Assembly (NCBI GenBank): GCA_910574475.1
Contig: CAJTAT010000005.1
Span: forward strand, 186,001 to 250,000
Source of the DNA: Clostridia bacterium
GTDB taxonomy: Bacteria > Bacillota > Clostridia > Lachnospirales > Lachnospiraceae
Direction: 5' to 3'
Length of the DNA stretch: 64,000 bases
The notes beneath the pieces were generated by a model. That model worked only from the letters and a program-made list of their open reading frames with translations, ran no database searches and was not told where the DNA came from. How positions within the stretch are numbered: position 1 is the stretch's first letter; every line of letters starts with the position of its first letter. This document shows, in pieces, positions 26,095 to 34,092 of this stretch. Made by a program: the position numbers and the translations under genes.

Positions 26095-26733
26095 ATGAAG
26101 AAAAGAGTATTATGTTATGGGGATTCCAATACCTGGGGCGCAGTGCCGGAGGATGGAAGCAGATATCCAGAGGACATTCGCTGGACCGGAGTGCTTAAGC
26201 GTGAGCTGGGAGATGGATATCAGGTGATTGAGGAGGGCCACAACGGCAGGGTTTCCGTGTTTGATGATGTGTTGGAGGGGCGTTTAAGCGGCATCCAGTA
26301 TTTTGGCCCTTGCTGCGATTCCCAGTCTCCTCTGGATCTTATCATTCTCATGCTGGGAACGAATGATCTGAAGGAACGGTTTGGCGTCAGCGCTCGCACC
26401 ATCGCTTTCGGTTTTCAGAGGTATCTGGATGTGCTTGCGATTACCCCCATGGCGGGTGAGAAGCCGAAGGTGCTCCTGGTATCTCCGATCCACATCGATC
26501 CTTCCTACAAAAACCATCCGCTATTTTACGATATGTTCGGAGAGCACGGGACAGAGCGCTCTCAAGCGCTGGCTCAGGCTTATGAGGAATTTGCAAAAGG
26601 TGCGGGACTTGCCTTTTTAGATGCTTCTTTGTACGCAAAAGCGGCTACTGTGGACGGTGTACATATGCATCCAGATTCCCATGAAAGATTGGGTAGGGCT
26701 ATGGCTGCCAAGGTGCGGGAGATTTTAGAGTGA
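26095..26733 (+). CDS. SGNH/GDSL-family hydrolase, probable carbohydrate esterase
   Basis: 212 residues, cytoplasmic. The four SGNH blocks are clear: block I VLCYGDSNTWGA (Ser nucleophile), block II with Gly in EEGHNGR, block III LMLGTNDLK (Asn) and block V DGVHMHPDSHERLG (Asp/His). It most resembles acetylesterases that act on sugars, such as rhamnogalacturonan or arylesterase-like members. Start ATG 26095 follows GGGAGG. Placed between the methyltransferase-like gene and the importer, it could remove acyl groups from the sugar after uptake. The acyl group and sugar cannot be read from the sequence. Confidence 0.88.
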   Translation: MKKRVLCYGDSNTWGAVPEDGSRYPEDIRWTGVLKRELGDGYQVIEEGHNGRVSVFDDVLEGRLSGIQYFGPCCDSQSPLDLIILMLGTNDLKERFGVSARTIAFGFQRYLDVLAITPMAGEKPKVLLVSPIHIDPSYKNHPLFYDMFGEHGTERSQALAQAYEEFAKGAGLAFLDASLYAKAATVDGVHMHPDSHERLGRAMAAKVREILE

Positions 26734-26766
26734 CAGAGCATTAGAGAAAAGAGGAGGAGAGACAGT

Positions 26767-28311
26767 ATGAGTCAAGAACCAAAAGGAACGGGAGAGGTTC
26801 TGGCATTGGAAATGCGCGGCGTAAGCAAGCGGTTCCCCGGTACCCTGGCCGTTGATCGCGTAGACTTCCGTGTGAAAAAAGGCGAGGTTCACGCCCTTAT
26901 GGGGGAAAATGGCGCGGGTAAATCCACGCTGATGAAGGTGCTGGCAGGTCTGTATAACGATTACACAGGGGATATTTTTATTGAGGGAGAGCAGAAAAAG
27001 ATCTATACGCCCATTCTGGCCAAGGAGGCCGGCATTGGGATGGTGTATCAGGAATTGTCCCTGGCTCGCCGGATTTCCATTTATGAAAATCTTCTGGTAG
27101 GACGTCTTCCCAAGAAAAACGCGCTGTTTATCGATAAGAAGGCCGCTATTGCCAGGGCGAAGGAATGTCTGGAGCGGGTAGGACTGGGAAATCTGGATCC
27201 CACCATTAATATATCGGATATCAGCCAGTGCGACGCTCAGTTGGTAGAAATTGCTAAGGTGCTGGATGCCCAGCCTCGGATTCTGGTTATGGATGAACCT
27301 ACATCCTCTCTCTCCAGAGAAGAGGTGCAGCGGATGTTTGACATCATCCGAAAGCTTAAGGAGGAAGGACTGGCTATTATCTATATTTCCCATCACATGT
27401 CGGAGATTTTTGAAATCGCAGATCGGGTAACGATCATGCGGGACGGACGGAAAGTGGGAGAGTGCGAAGCCAGCGAGATTAGCACAGAGCAGCTGGTAGA
27501 ACAGATGGTAGGTGAGCCGGTAAAGAGCTTTTACGCTGAAAGTGAGAGTAAGATCTCCGATGAGGTGGTTTTGAAGGTAGAGGACTTTACCAGGTGGGGA
27601 TTTTTCCACCATGTGAACTTTGAGCTGCATAAGGGAGAAATTCTGGCCATCAGCGGCCTGGCCGGCGCTGGGCGAACGGAGATTGCCAGGGCCCTCATTG
27701 GTGTGGACGCCTACGACAAAGGAAAGATCTACCTCCATGGGAAGGAAGTAAAATTTAAAAACTTTGGCGATGCAATCAAAGCTGGCGTGGGCTATCTCAC
27801 CGAGGATCGCAAAGTGGTGGGCCTGGCTTTAACCCAGAGTGTGGCCGATAATGTAATGTCCTGCGTCATCGACAAATATTCCAAAGGAATCCTGTATTCC
27901 AACGGATGGAACAATGACCTGGTGGACGAGAAGATCAACGAGATGAGCGTGTACCCGGCAGACCGGAACCGCCGAGTTAACAGCTTTTCCGGCGGAAACC
28001 AGCAGAAGGTGCTTATGGCCAAATGGCTGGCGGCGGATGTGGATGTGTTGATCCTGGATGAGCCCACCCGAGGCGTGGATGTGAATGCAAAGCAGATCAT
28101 ACATAATGTAGTGAAGAAATATGTGGAGCAGGGCAATGCGGTGATCCTGATCTCCAGCGACCTGCCCGAGGTGGTAGGATTGTGTGACCGGGCGGTAATC
28201 TTGAGAGAAGGCCATATCATTGGCGAAATACCAAAAGAAGGCATCACAGAAAATTCCTTGTTGATCGCAGCTAATGGGAAAGGAGAGTATGTAACATGTC
28301 AGAACAAATAA
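26767..28311 (+). CDS. Sugar ABC transporter ATPase with two nucleotide domains (MglA/RbsA type)
   Basis: 514 residues, two tandem ATPase halves as usual for CUT2 sugar importers. The first half has Walker A GENGAGKST, a divergent signature ISQCDAQLVEIAKVL and Walker B ILVMDEPTSSL. The second has the degenerate Walker A GLAGAGRTE, signature FSGGNQQKVLMAKWL and Walker B VLILDEPTRGVD. Start ATG 26767 follows GAGGAGAG. Its end overlaps the first permease gene by 16 bases. Together with 28296, 29348 and 30438 it forms a complete importer; family members carry ribose, galactose, xylose, rhamnose or autoinducer-2. Confidence 0.95.
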   Translation: MSQEPKGTGEVLALEMRGVSKRFPGTLAVDRVDFRVKKGEVHALMGENGAGKSTLMKVLAGLYNDYTGDIFIEGEQKKIYTPILAKEAGIGMVYQELSLARRISIYENLLVGRLPKKNALFIDKKAAIARAKECLERVGLGNLDPTINISDISQCDAQLVEIAKVLDAQPRILVMDEPTSSLSREEVQRMFDIIRKLKEEGLAIIYISHHMSEIFEIADRVTIMRDGRKVGECEASEISTEQLVEQMVGEPVKSFYAESESKISDEVVLKVEDFTRWGFFHHVNFELHKGEILAISGLAGAGRTEIARALIGVDAYDKGKIYLHGKEVKFKNFGDAIKAGVGYLTEDRKVVGLALTQSVADNVMSCVIDKYSKGILYSNGWNNDLVDEKINEMSVYPADRNRRVNSFSGGNQQKVLMAKWLAADVDVLILDEPTRGVDVNAKQIIHNVVKKYVEQGNAVILISSDLPEVVGLCDRAVILREGHIIGEIPKEGITENSLLIAANGKGEYVTCQNK

Positions 28312-29348
28312 ATAACAATCCCAACCCGGCAAAGGTGGACTCGAGAAAAACTGAGATTAACAGAGGAATTATTCTTTTCAATAAGTTGGGAATCTGGGTT
28401 ATTGTTGTAGCCCTGGTGATTCTGGGCGTGATTATCGCCATGGCCAACGGAAGCAGCTTTTTTGGAGCCAGTAATGTACAGTCTATTTTGGAAGCTGTGG
28501 CCCTTCAGGGTATGGTTTGTAGCGGCCTCATTTATGTGGTGTATGCTGGAAATATGAACGATATGTCTATTCCCCTGACGATGGCTATGGCTGGCATGAT
28601 GACTGTGCAGAGCATTAACCTGGGATTTCCCATCGCTCTGGCCATCGGAGTTTTATCCGGTGTGTGCATTGGACTTATCAACGGCTTTATGATTGGAAAA
28701 TTAAAGGCCAATCCCATTATCTGGACCTGGGGCTTTAACCTGCTGCTCTCCGGTATTATCCGGGTGGTGTGGGGCGGTAAGCAGTTGTACGCCGACAGCG
28801 TGGCGGCTGATACCGAATATGCCCAGAACGCGGCAAACTCCTTCTACGCCATTTCCAGAACCTATATCGGAGGCGTAATCTCCCTTATGGCCATTGTAAT
28901 GCTGGTGATGTTTGTTATTTCCTGGTTTATACACTCCAAAACCTCTTTTGGCCAGAAGCTCAAGCTAGTGGGTACCAGCTATGAGGCGGCCCGGTTTTCT
29001 GGGATCAACTGCACCAGGGTGGTAACGATGTCTTATGTGCTCTGCAGCACGGCGGCGGCCGTGGGCGGTATCTTCTATGCGGCCCTTCGAAAGACGGCCT
29101 CCTACGAAAATGGAACCGGCTATGATTTCGCCTGTCTGACATGCGTACTGCTGGGAGGAACCCTTCTGGGAGGCGGCCAGGGATCTGTGGTGGGCACCTT
29201 GGGAGGCGTGTTGGCTTACGGAATCCTGAATAATATCCTGTCCTGGGTAGGACTTGGCACCTATACCAAATATGCCGTACAGGGCGTTGTGTTCCTGGCG
29301 ATTGTATGGATTAACACTTATTCAGAAAGAAAGTTGGGGAAAGGCTGA
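28296..29348 (+). CDS. Sugar ABC transporter permease (CUT2)
   Basis: 350 residues with about ten helices, BPD_transp_2 family. After a polar N terminus of 30 residues the first helix is LGIWVIVVALVILGVIIAMA. The coupling region AARFSGINCTRVVTMSYVLC and the glycine-rich GGTLLGGGQGSVVGTLGGVLAYG are characteristic. Start ATG 28296 has AAAGGAGAG upstream inside the ATPase gene. It shares one base with the next permease start (TGATG), so the two are coupled and probably form a heterodimer. Confidence 0.94.
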   Translation: MSEQINNNPNPAKVDSRKTEINRGIILFNKLGIWVIVVALVILGVIIAMANGSSFFGASNVQSILEAVALQGMVCSGLIYVVYAGNMNDMSIPLTMAMAGMMTVQSINLGFPIALAIGVLSGVCIGLINGFMIGKLKANPIIWTWGFNLLLSGIIRVVWGGKQLYADSVAADTEYAQNAANSFYAISRTYIGGVISLMAIVMLVMFVISWFIHSKTSFGQKLKLVGTSYEAARFSGINCTRVVTMSYVLCSTAAAVGGIFYAALRKTASYENGTGYDFACLTCVLLGGTLLGGGQGSVVGTLGGVLAYGILNNILSWVGLGTYTKYAVQGVVFLAIVWINTYSERKLGKG

Positions 29349-30367
29349 TGGAGAGAAAAAATTTAAAGTTTAACGGAAGCTTTCTGAACAATAACCGGGC
29401 TTATCTTTTCCTAATCATTGTATTATTTGCAGGTATTTTCAGAAACAACTTTTTTACAGCGTTTAATATCAATTCTGTAACCGGAAACGGCAGCCTGGTC
29501 ATGTGGCTGGGCCTGGGATTTACCATCTGTCTCATTGCGGGGCATATGGATCTAACTGTGCAGTATGTATCAACACTGGCGGCGCTTATGTGCCTGGGAC
29601 TTCATTCCCGCCAGGGGCTTCCGTGGCTGGTCTGTATCCTTATCGCAACCTGCATGGGTGTGCTGGTAGGCCTGATTAATGGATTTTTGGTGACAAAGCT
29701 TAAGATCCATTCCTTTATCGCAACCCTGGGTATGCAATTCGTGTTGAGGGGCGTAATGTATATGTATTCCCCTGAGGAGCAGAGTATCGGTCGGGACTAT
29801 TCGGCCAATGAGGCCCTGAACGGCTCACTGATTCCAGGGTTGCCCTTTTCCCTCTATTTCCTGATAACTACGCTGGTCATTGTGATCGTCATGGTCTTTA
29901 TGAGAAATACCAGGACGGGAAGAAACATCTATATGGTGGGCGGGAATCTAGAGACGGCCTGGCTGGCCGGTGTCAAGAGCAATCAGGTCACGACCATTGC
30001 CTTCGTACTTTCCTCAGCCTCCTGCGCTCTGGGCGGAGCCCTCAACGGAATCTACTCAGGAGCGGCCAATATCAGCATGGGCGAGAAGGGAATTGCGCCT
30101 CTGATGATTGCGCTTACGGCCACCATCATTGGAGGAACCGATATTGCAGGAGGACACGGCAGCGTGCTCAACACTTACATATCCTTAGTGGCTGTAGCCT
30201 TTTTGAGAGCCTTATTTAAAAAGACAGAGATGCAGGTGCTTGTGATTGCTATTATCCTGATCGCTTGTATCTGTTATGAGACGATTGCCCAGTATAGGAA
30301 GAGCAAGGTACTGGGAACCCGGCCTAATTTGCATCTGGAGTACTTGAAAGAGATTGGCAGGGGCTAA
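29348..30367 (+). CDS. Sugar ABC transporter permease, second subunit (CUT2)
   Basis: 339 residues, BPD_transp_2 family, about nine helices. Landmarks are the early membrane segment LVMWLGLGFTICLIAGHMDLTV, TAWLAGVKSNQVTTIAFVLSS at the ATPase contact, and TATIIGGTDIAGGHGSVLNT. It starts one base into the stop codon of the first permease. Two distinct permeases rather than a homodimer resemble rhamnose (RhaP/RhaQ) and AI-2 (LsrC/LsrD) importers, which fits the mutarotase nearby but does not prove the substrate. Confidence 0.94.
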   Translation: MERKNLKFNGSFLNNNRAYLFLIIVLFAGIFRNNFFTAFNINSVTGNGSLVMWLGLGFTICLIAGHMDLTVQYVSTLAALMCLGLHSRQGLPWLVCILIATCMGVLVGLINGFLVTKLKIHSFIATLGMQFVLRGVMYMYSPEEQSIGRDYSANEALNGSLIPGLPFSLYFLITTLVIVIVMVFMRNTRTGRNIYMVGGNLETAWLAGVKSNQVTTIAFVLSSASCALGGALNGIYSGAANISMGEKGIAPLMIALTATIIGGTDIAGGHGSVLNTYISLVAVAFLRALFKKTEMQVLVIAIILIACICYETIAQYRKSKVLGTRPNLHLEYLKEIGRG

Positions 30368-30389
30368 GAAATATGCATTACCATGATAG

Positions 30390-30407
30390 TAAAAGCAAAC
30401 GCTTTTA
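30390..30407 (+). promoter_or_regulatory. Palindrome before the solute-binding gene
   Basis: TAAAAGC-AAAC-GCTTTTA has 7-bp arms. It could be a 3'-end/processing hairpin that sets the high level of the binding protein, or a further LacI-like site, as it contains AAACG. Confidence 0.45.
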
Positions 30408-30437
30408 TTTAATAATAATCCAACAGGAGGAAAGAAC

Positions 30438-31724
30438 ATGAAAAGAAAAAGTTTGGCAATCTTACTGAGCGTAGTGATGGTTGTGGCAGGTTGCTTGGCA
30501 GGCTGCGGAAGTTCCGGAAATGAGACTGCTCCGGCACAGACAGAGGAAGAGTCAAAGCCTGCGGACAGCGATGGAGGGACGGAGTCAGAGGCAGAAGCTC
30601 CGGCAGAAAGTACTGGCGGAAGCAATCTGGAGGAATCTCTGGCGCTCTTTGATGAGGCTGTTGCTTCTGTTATGACTACAGACGGACATCCCATGCTGGC
30701 TCCCGGCGTAACCTTTGAAGTGCCGGCCGCAGAGGGTACTGCAGAAGAGCTGGAAGCGCTGGATGACAGCGAATCCGCAAAGTGGCATTACTATGAGCAT
30801 CTGGATTGGGATGAGAGCCAGGATGCCCAGTTCCCGGCTTCTCCGGCTGACGGCAGCAAAGGCAAGCATGTGATTATGATCGTACATGGCGCCCATGCGT
30901 GGACCACCTGCTTCTCCGAGGCTTTTGAGCAGGCCTGCGAGGCTGTGGGCATGACCTGTGATATCTATGACCCCAACTGGGATCAGTCTACCCAGGATGG
31001 TTATATTGACCAGGCGATCAATGAGCAGCCCGACGCCATCGGCGTTATTCCGGTAAGTGCGGATCATGCGGCTCAGCAGTTTAAGAAAATCACAGATGCA
31101 GGCATCCCGGCTTTCTGTGTAAACACCACAGTAAACGCGGAGGCTATGAACTATGTAATGGCATTCACAGGCCCCAATGACTGGTATCAGATGAGAACGC
31201 TGGCAGATTCTCTGGGCGAGGCCATGAACGGAGAAGGCGGAGTAGCTTATATTACCCATAATGTAGGCGGTTCTCCCTACTATGCACGTTGCTATGGTCC
31301 TCTGACTGAGCTTGCAGAGAAGTATCCCAACATTAAGACACTGGATATCCAGTCTCCAGGATTTGAGGCTGCAGCTGTAAAGCAGGTGGTGGCTGACTGG
31401 ATTACTAAGTTTGGCGACGATTTGAATGCTATCGTACTGGCTGACGATTCCGACCAGGCTATCGGTACCGTAGAGGCTATCAAGGCAGCAGGACGTGACG
31501 ACATTCTGGTAGTGGCCGCTGGTATTTCCAAGCAGGGTGCAGAGCTGGTAGAGAGCGGCGACCTGTACATGATGAGCTATCAGTCCTGCCAGGGCGATGC
31601 CGGTCTTGCCGTGAGAACCATGGCTGAGTACTTCAACGGTGTGGATATCAGCCGTGTATCCTATATTGGAACTGATGTTATTTCCAAGGACAATGTAGCT
31701 GACTTTACTCCCTGCCAGTGGTAA
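30438..31724 (+). CDS. Sugar-binding lipoprotein of the ABC importer
   Basis: 428 residues, periplasmic-binding-protein type I fold. The signal ends in the lipobox LAGC, Cys at residue 23, followed by an acidic Glu/Ser/Ala linker of about 40 residues. The binding domain starts at KGKHVIMIVHGAHAWTTCF and shows DAIGVIPVSADHAAQQFKKITDAGIPAF and the hinge strand AIVLADDSDQAIGTVEAIKAAG. Mature length is larger than ribose-binding proteins because of an extra segment (residues 60-130) before the first lobe. Start ATG 30438 follows AGGAGG. It is the last gene of the importer operon; a hairpin terminator follows. Confidence 0.93.
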   Translation: MKRKSLAILLSVVMVVAGCLAGCGSSGNETAPAQTEEESKPADSDGGTESEAEAPAESTGGSNLEESLALFDEAVASVMTTDGHPMLAPGVTFEVPAAEGTAEELEALDDSESAKWHYYEHLDWDESQDAQFPASPADGSKGKHVIMIVHGAHAWTTCFSEAFEQACEAVGMTCDIYDPNWDQSTQDGYIDQAINEQPDAIGVIPVSADHAAQQFKKITDAGIPAFCVNTTVNAEAMNYVMAFTGPNDWYQMRTLADSLGEAMNGEGGVAYITHNVGGSPYYARCYGPLTELAEKYPNIKTLDIQSPGFEAAAVKQVVADWITKFGDDLNAIVLADDSDQAIGTVEAIKAAGRDDILVVAAGISKQGAELVESGDLYMMSYQSCQGDAGLAVRTMAEYFNGVDISRVSYIGTDVISKDNVADFTPCQW

Positions 31725-31761
31725 GGAAAAGAAACGTAGATAAGATAGAATAACTAAGAAG

Positions 31762-31808
31762 AGGGTGTTGCCGAATCATTATAATAGATGATTGGGCGGC
31801 GCCCTTTC
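31762..31808 (+). terminator. Terminator of the sugar importer operon
   Basis: AGGGTGTTGCC (31762-31772) pairs with GGCGGCGCCCT (31795-31805) using three G-U pairs; only TTCTCT follows. Confidence 0.55.
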
Positions 31809-31902
31809 TCTGACAGTACCAAATGCAGACAACCTCAGGCTGTTGACTTCATTTTTTCAATAGGATATACTATATTTATCAAATATAAGGGGATTTTGAT
31901 CA

Positions 31903-32187
31903 GTGACAGGTATTATGCCAGTTTCAGAAGTGATTGATAAAGTTGCCGCAATCTGTAAAGCAAATGGCGTAAAACGGTTGGAGTTGTTTGGCTCCTTTGC
32001 CACAGGTACGGCGACCCAAACGAGTGATATAGACTTTGTGGTTTATGGATGCGAGGATATCTTGGGTTTAGAAGAAGCTATTATGGAGATAGATACACTT
32101 CGAAAAATAGATATTTTTGATTTCGATAGTATTGACAACAAATTTTTGCTGGAGGATATAAAAAAATATGGAAAGCAAATATATTAA
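31903..32187 (+). CDS. MNT-type nucleotidyltransferase domain protein
   Basis: 94 residues. The minimal nucleotidyltransferase motif is intact: LFGSFATGTATQTSDIDFVV, with Gly-Ser and the Asp-x-Asp metal ligands, and a later Asp in KIDIFDFD. Such proteins are the antitoxin partners that AMPylate HEPN toxins. I chose GTG 31903 because AAGGGGA lies nine bases upstream; ATG 31915 is an alternative. It overlaps the HEPN-like remnant by 20 bases, the usual pair arrangement, but that partner is cut short, so the pair is probably inactive. Confidence 0.85.
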   Translation: MTGIMPVSEVIDKVAAICKANGVKRLELFGSFATGTATQTSDIDFVVYGCEDILGLEEAIMEIDTLRKIDIFDFDSIDNKFLLEDIKKYGKQIY

Positions 32188-32344
32188 TCGCTATCATACA
32201 TTTTGCAAAAGCTTAAAAAATCTGGGAAAAAGCCTGAAAGCGGATCCAAAAGCAGATTTTGTACTGGAAGGAACAGTCTTAAATTTTAATCTTACCTTTG
32301 ATATATCGTGGAAAGTGATAAAGGATATTTTGGTAAACAAGTGA
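32168..32344 (+). pseudogene. Truncated HEPN (HI0074-like substrate-binding) partner
   Basis: 58 codons from ATG 32168 (MESKYINRYHTFCKSL...) to TGA. DFVLEGTVLNFNLTFDISWKVIKDIL is the characteristic core of HI0074-family HEPN proteins, which normally run to about 130 residues. The stop follows that core directly, so the C-terminal half with the RNase-type RxxxxH region is lost. Sequence after the stop (to 32400) does not continue the domain in any frame that I can follow. Confidence 0.7.
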
Positions 32345-32406
32345 ATGATGTAATGAAAAACCTTAAGATGGAGGATTATTGATACACTGAAATACGAGGT
32401 ATGAGA

Positions 32407-34038
32407 ATGGAAAAGAATCATGTGAAGAAAAAGATCTCGGTACATAGAAAAAGCACGCAGGAGGAGATTTCCTGTGAGGGAGAAGATCGTATTCTGGATG
32501 CTCTTCAGAAGGTATATCCCAGCTGTACGGCCGTCTGCGGAAAAAGAGGGATATGTGGGAAATGCAAGATTCGTGTGCTCCAGGGAGATGTGCCGCCTTC
32601 CAAGGAGGATGAGGCTTATTTCAGCCAGGAGGAGATAGATACAGGCTGGCGTCTTTCCTGCAAGGCTTACCCTCTGGGAGACTGCGAGATCGTCATGGCT
32701 TTTGAGGAAGAGGAATTTGACGTACTGACAGACAGTGCGGAAGTGAAAGAAAATTCCAGAGAAAGAGAGAGACAGCCAAAAGCCCAGGGAAAAGGCGCTT
32801 ATGGAATCGCTATTGATATAGGAACCACTACCCTTGCAGCACAACTTCTTGAGACGTCTTTAGAGAACAGGGAGGTGGAGGCTACAGCCGTCTCCTTAAA
32901 TCACCAGAGAGCTTTTGGGGCTGATGTGATCTCCAGGATTCAGGCTTCCAACAGTGGAAAAAAAGGAGAGCTACAGGAATGTATCCGAAGGGATCTTCTG
33001 GATCTTATCATCAGGCTGGTACAGGAGAAGAAGATTCAGGAAGGAGAGCTTAAAAGAATCTGTATCACAGGAAACACTACCATGGAGCATTTACTCATGG
33101 GATATTCCTGTGAGACTTTGGGCAAACAGCCTTTTGCGCCCTTTAGCCTGGAATGTGTGACAGATAGAGCAGAAGCGATCCTGGGAAAAGGCGTCGGGGA
33201 AATCGGCCTTGATCCGGAACTTGAGGTATGCCTGCTTCCGGGAATTTCAGCCTTTGTAGGTGCAGATATTGCTGCTGGCCTTTTAAGCTGCGGCTTTGAC
33301 AGAAAGGAAGAGGTGAATTTCTTCCTGGATTTAGGAACAAACGGAGAGATGGCTGTAGGAAATCGAGAGGGTATTTTTGTGACTTCTACGGCTGCCGGCC
33401 CTGCCTTTGAAGGAGGAAATATGAAATGGGGCTGCGGAAGTGTGCCCGGGGCTATCTGTCATGTGACGGTTCAAAAAGATGGAAGTGCTCTCACAGAGAC
33501 CATAGGCGGTGTCACCCCTGTGGGGATCTGCGGCACTGGAGCTGTAGAGACAGCGGCAGAGCTTTTAGAGAAAGGGCTGATGGACGAGACGGGAAGACTG
33601 GAGACAAAATATGCTCAGGATGGATATCCTCTGGCACAGACAGTAGAGGGAGAGACGATTGCATTTATTCAGAAGGACATTCGGGAACTGCAGTTGGCCA
33701 AAGCAGCAGTGCGGGCTGGAATAGAGATCCTTTTACAGAAGCAGGGGATTGGATATGACGGTTTGAATAAGTTCTATCTGGCAGGAGGATTTGGCCATGG
33801 GATCGATCAGGAAAAAGCTGCTGTCATTGGCCTTTTGCCCAAGGAAGTTCTTGATCGCATAGAGCTTGTGGGAAATTCCTCTTTAACGGGAGTGAAGCTT
33901 TTTATGACGGATGAGAGTGCTTTAGAGCGAATAGAGCAGATACGCAAAGTAAGCCGGGAAGTGAATCTGGCAAAAGAAAAAGACTTTCAGGAGAGGTATA
34001 TGGGAGCCATGTACTTTGAAGAGGATACCTGTTTTTGA
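32407..34038 (+). CDS. RACo-like reductive activator of corrinoid proteins ([2Fe-2S] + ASKHA ATPase, DUF4445)
   Basis: 543 residues. N-terminal plant-type ferredoxin domain with cluster ligands Cys44, Cys50, Cys53 and Cys85 (AVCGKRGICGKCKIRV, RLSCKAY). The rest is an acetate-kinase/actin-like ATPase: GIAIDIGTTTLAAQLLE, ITGNTTMEHLL, FLDLGTNGEMAVGN, GICGTGAVETAAELL and a closing GNSSLTGVKLF. Proteins of this build reduce inactive cob(II)alamin in methyltransferase corrinoid proteins at the cost of ATP. I chose ATG 32407 since GAGG sits seven bases before it. It is on the same strand as the two MtaA-like genes, 0.7 kb after the importer. Confidence 0.9.
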   Translation: MEKNHVKKKISVHRKSTQEEISCEGEDRILDALQKVYPSCTAVCGKRGICGKCKIRVLQGDVPPSKEDEAYFSQEEIDTGWRLSCKAYPLGDCEIVMAFEEEEFDVLTDSAEVKENSRERERQPKAQGKGAYGIAIDIGTTTLAAQLLETSLENREVEATAVSLNHQRAFGADVISRIQASNSGKKGELQECIRRDLLDLIIRLVQEKKIQEGELKRICITGNTTMEHLLMGYSCETLGKQPFAPFSLECVTDRAEAILGKGVGEIGLDPELEVCLLPGISAFVGADIAAGLLSCGFDRKEEVNFFLDLGTNGEMAVGNREGIFVTSTAAGPAFEGGNMKWGCGSVPGAICHVTVQKDGSALTETIGGVTPVGICGTGAVETAAELLEKGLMDETGRLETKYAQDGYPLAQTVEGETIAFIQKDIRELQLAKAAVRAGIEILLQKQGIGYDGLNKFYLAGGFGHGIDQEKAAVIGLLPKEVLDRIELVGNSSLTGVKLFMTDESALERIEQIRKVSREVNLAKEKDFQERYMGAMYFEEDTCF

Positions 34039-34061
34039 GGGGCTGTACGGCTCTGGGGCAC

Positions 34062-34090
34062 GAGTAGGGAATTTCTTCCCTACTCCATTC
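34062..34090. terminator. GAGTAGGG-type bidirectional hairpin, copy A
   Basis: GAGTAGGGAA (34062-34071) and TTCCCTACTC (34076-34085) pair perfectly around TTTC. It separates converging genes, so it can terminate both. It shares its core with hairpins at 40731 and 50044. Confidence 0.7.
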
Positions 34091-34092
34091 TT

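Noticed and set aside
26725..27738. 337-codon minus-strand frame opposite the sugar ABC ATPase
   Set aside because: It is antisense to a clearly conserved ATPase, has no recognisable motif and no ribosome site.
30390..30407. CcpA cre site upstream of the sugar-binding gene
   Set aside because: The sequence contains AAACGCTTT but lacks the TG and CA ends of the cre consensus; kept only as a palindrome.
30585..31259. 224-codon minus-strand frame inside the sugar-binding protein gene
   Set aside because: Antisense shadow of a well-conserved gene with no ribosome site.
32194..32844. 216-codon minus-strand frame over the HEPN remnant and RACo start
   Set aside because: Opposes two recognised genes and has no features of its own.
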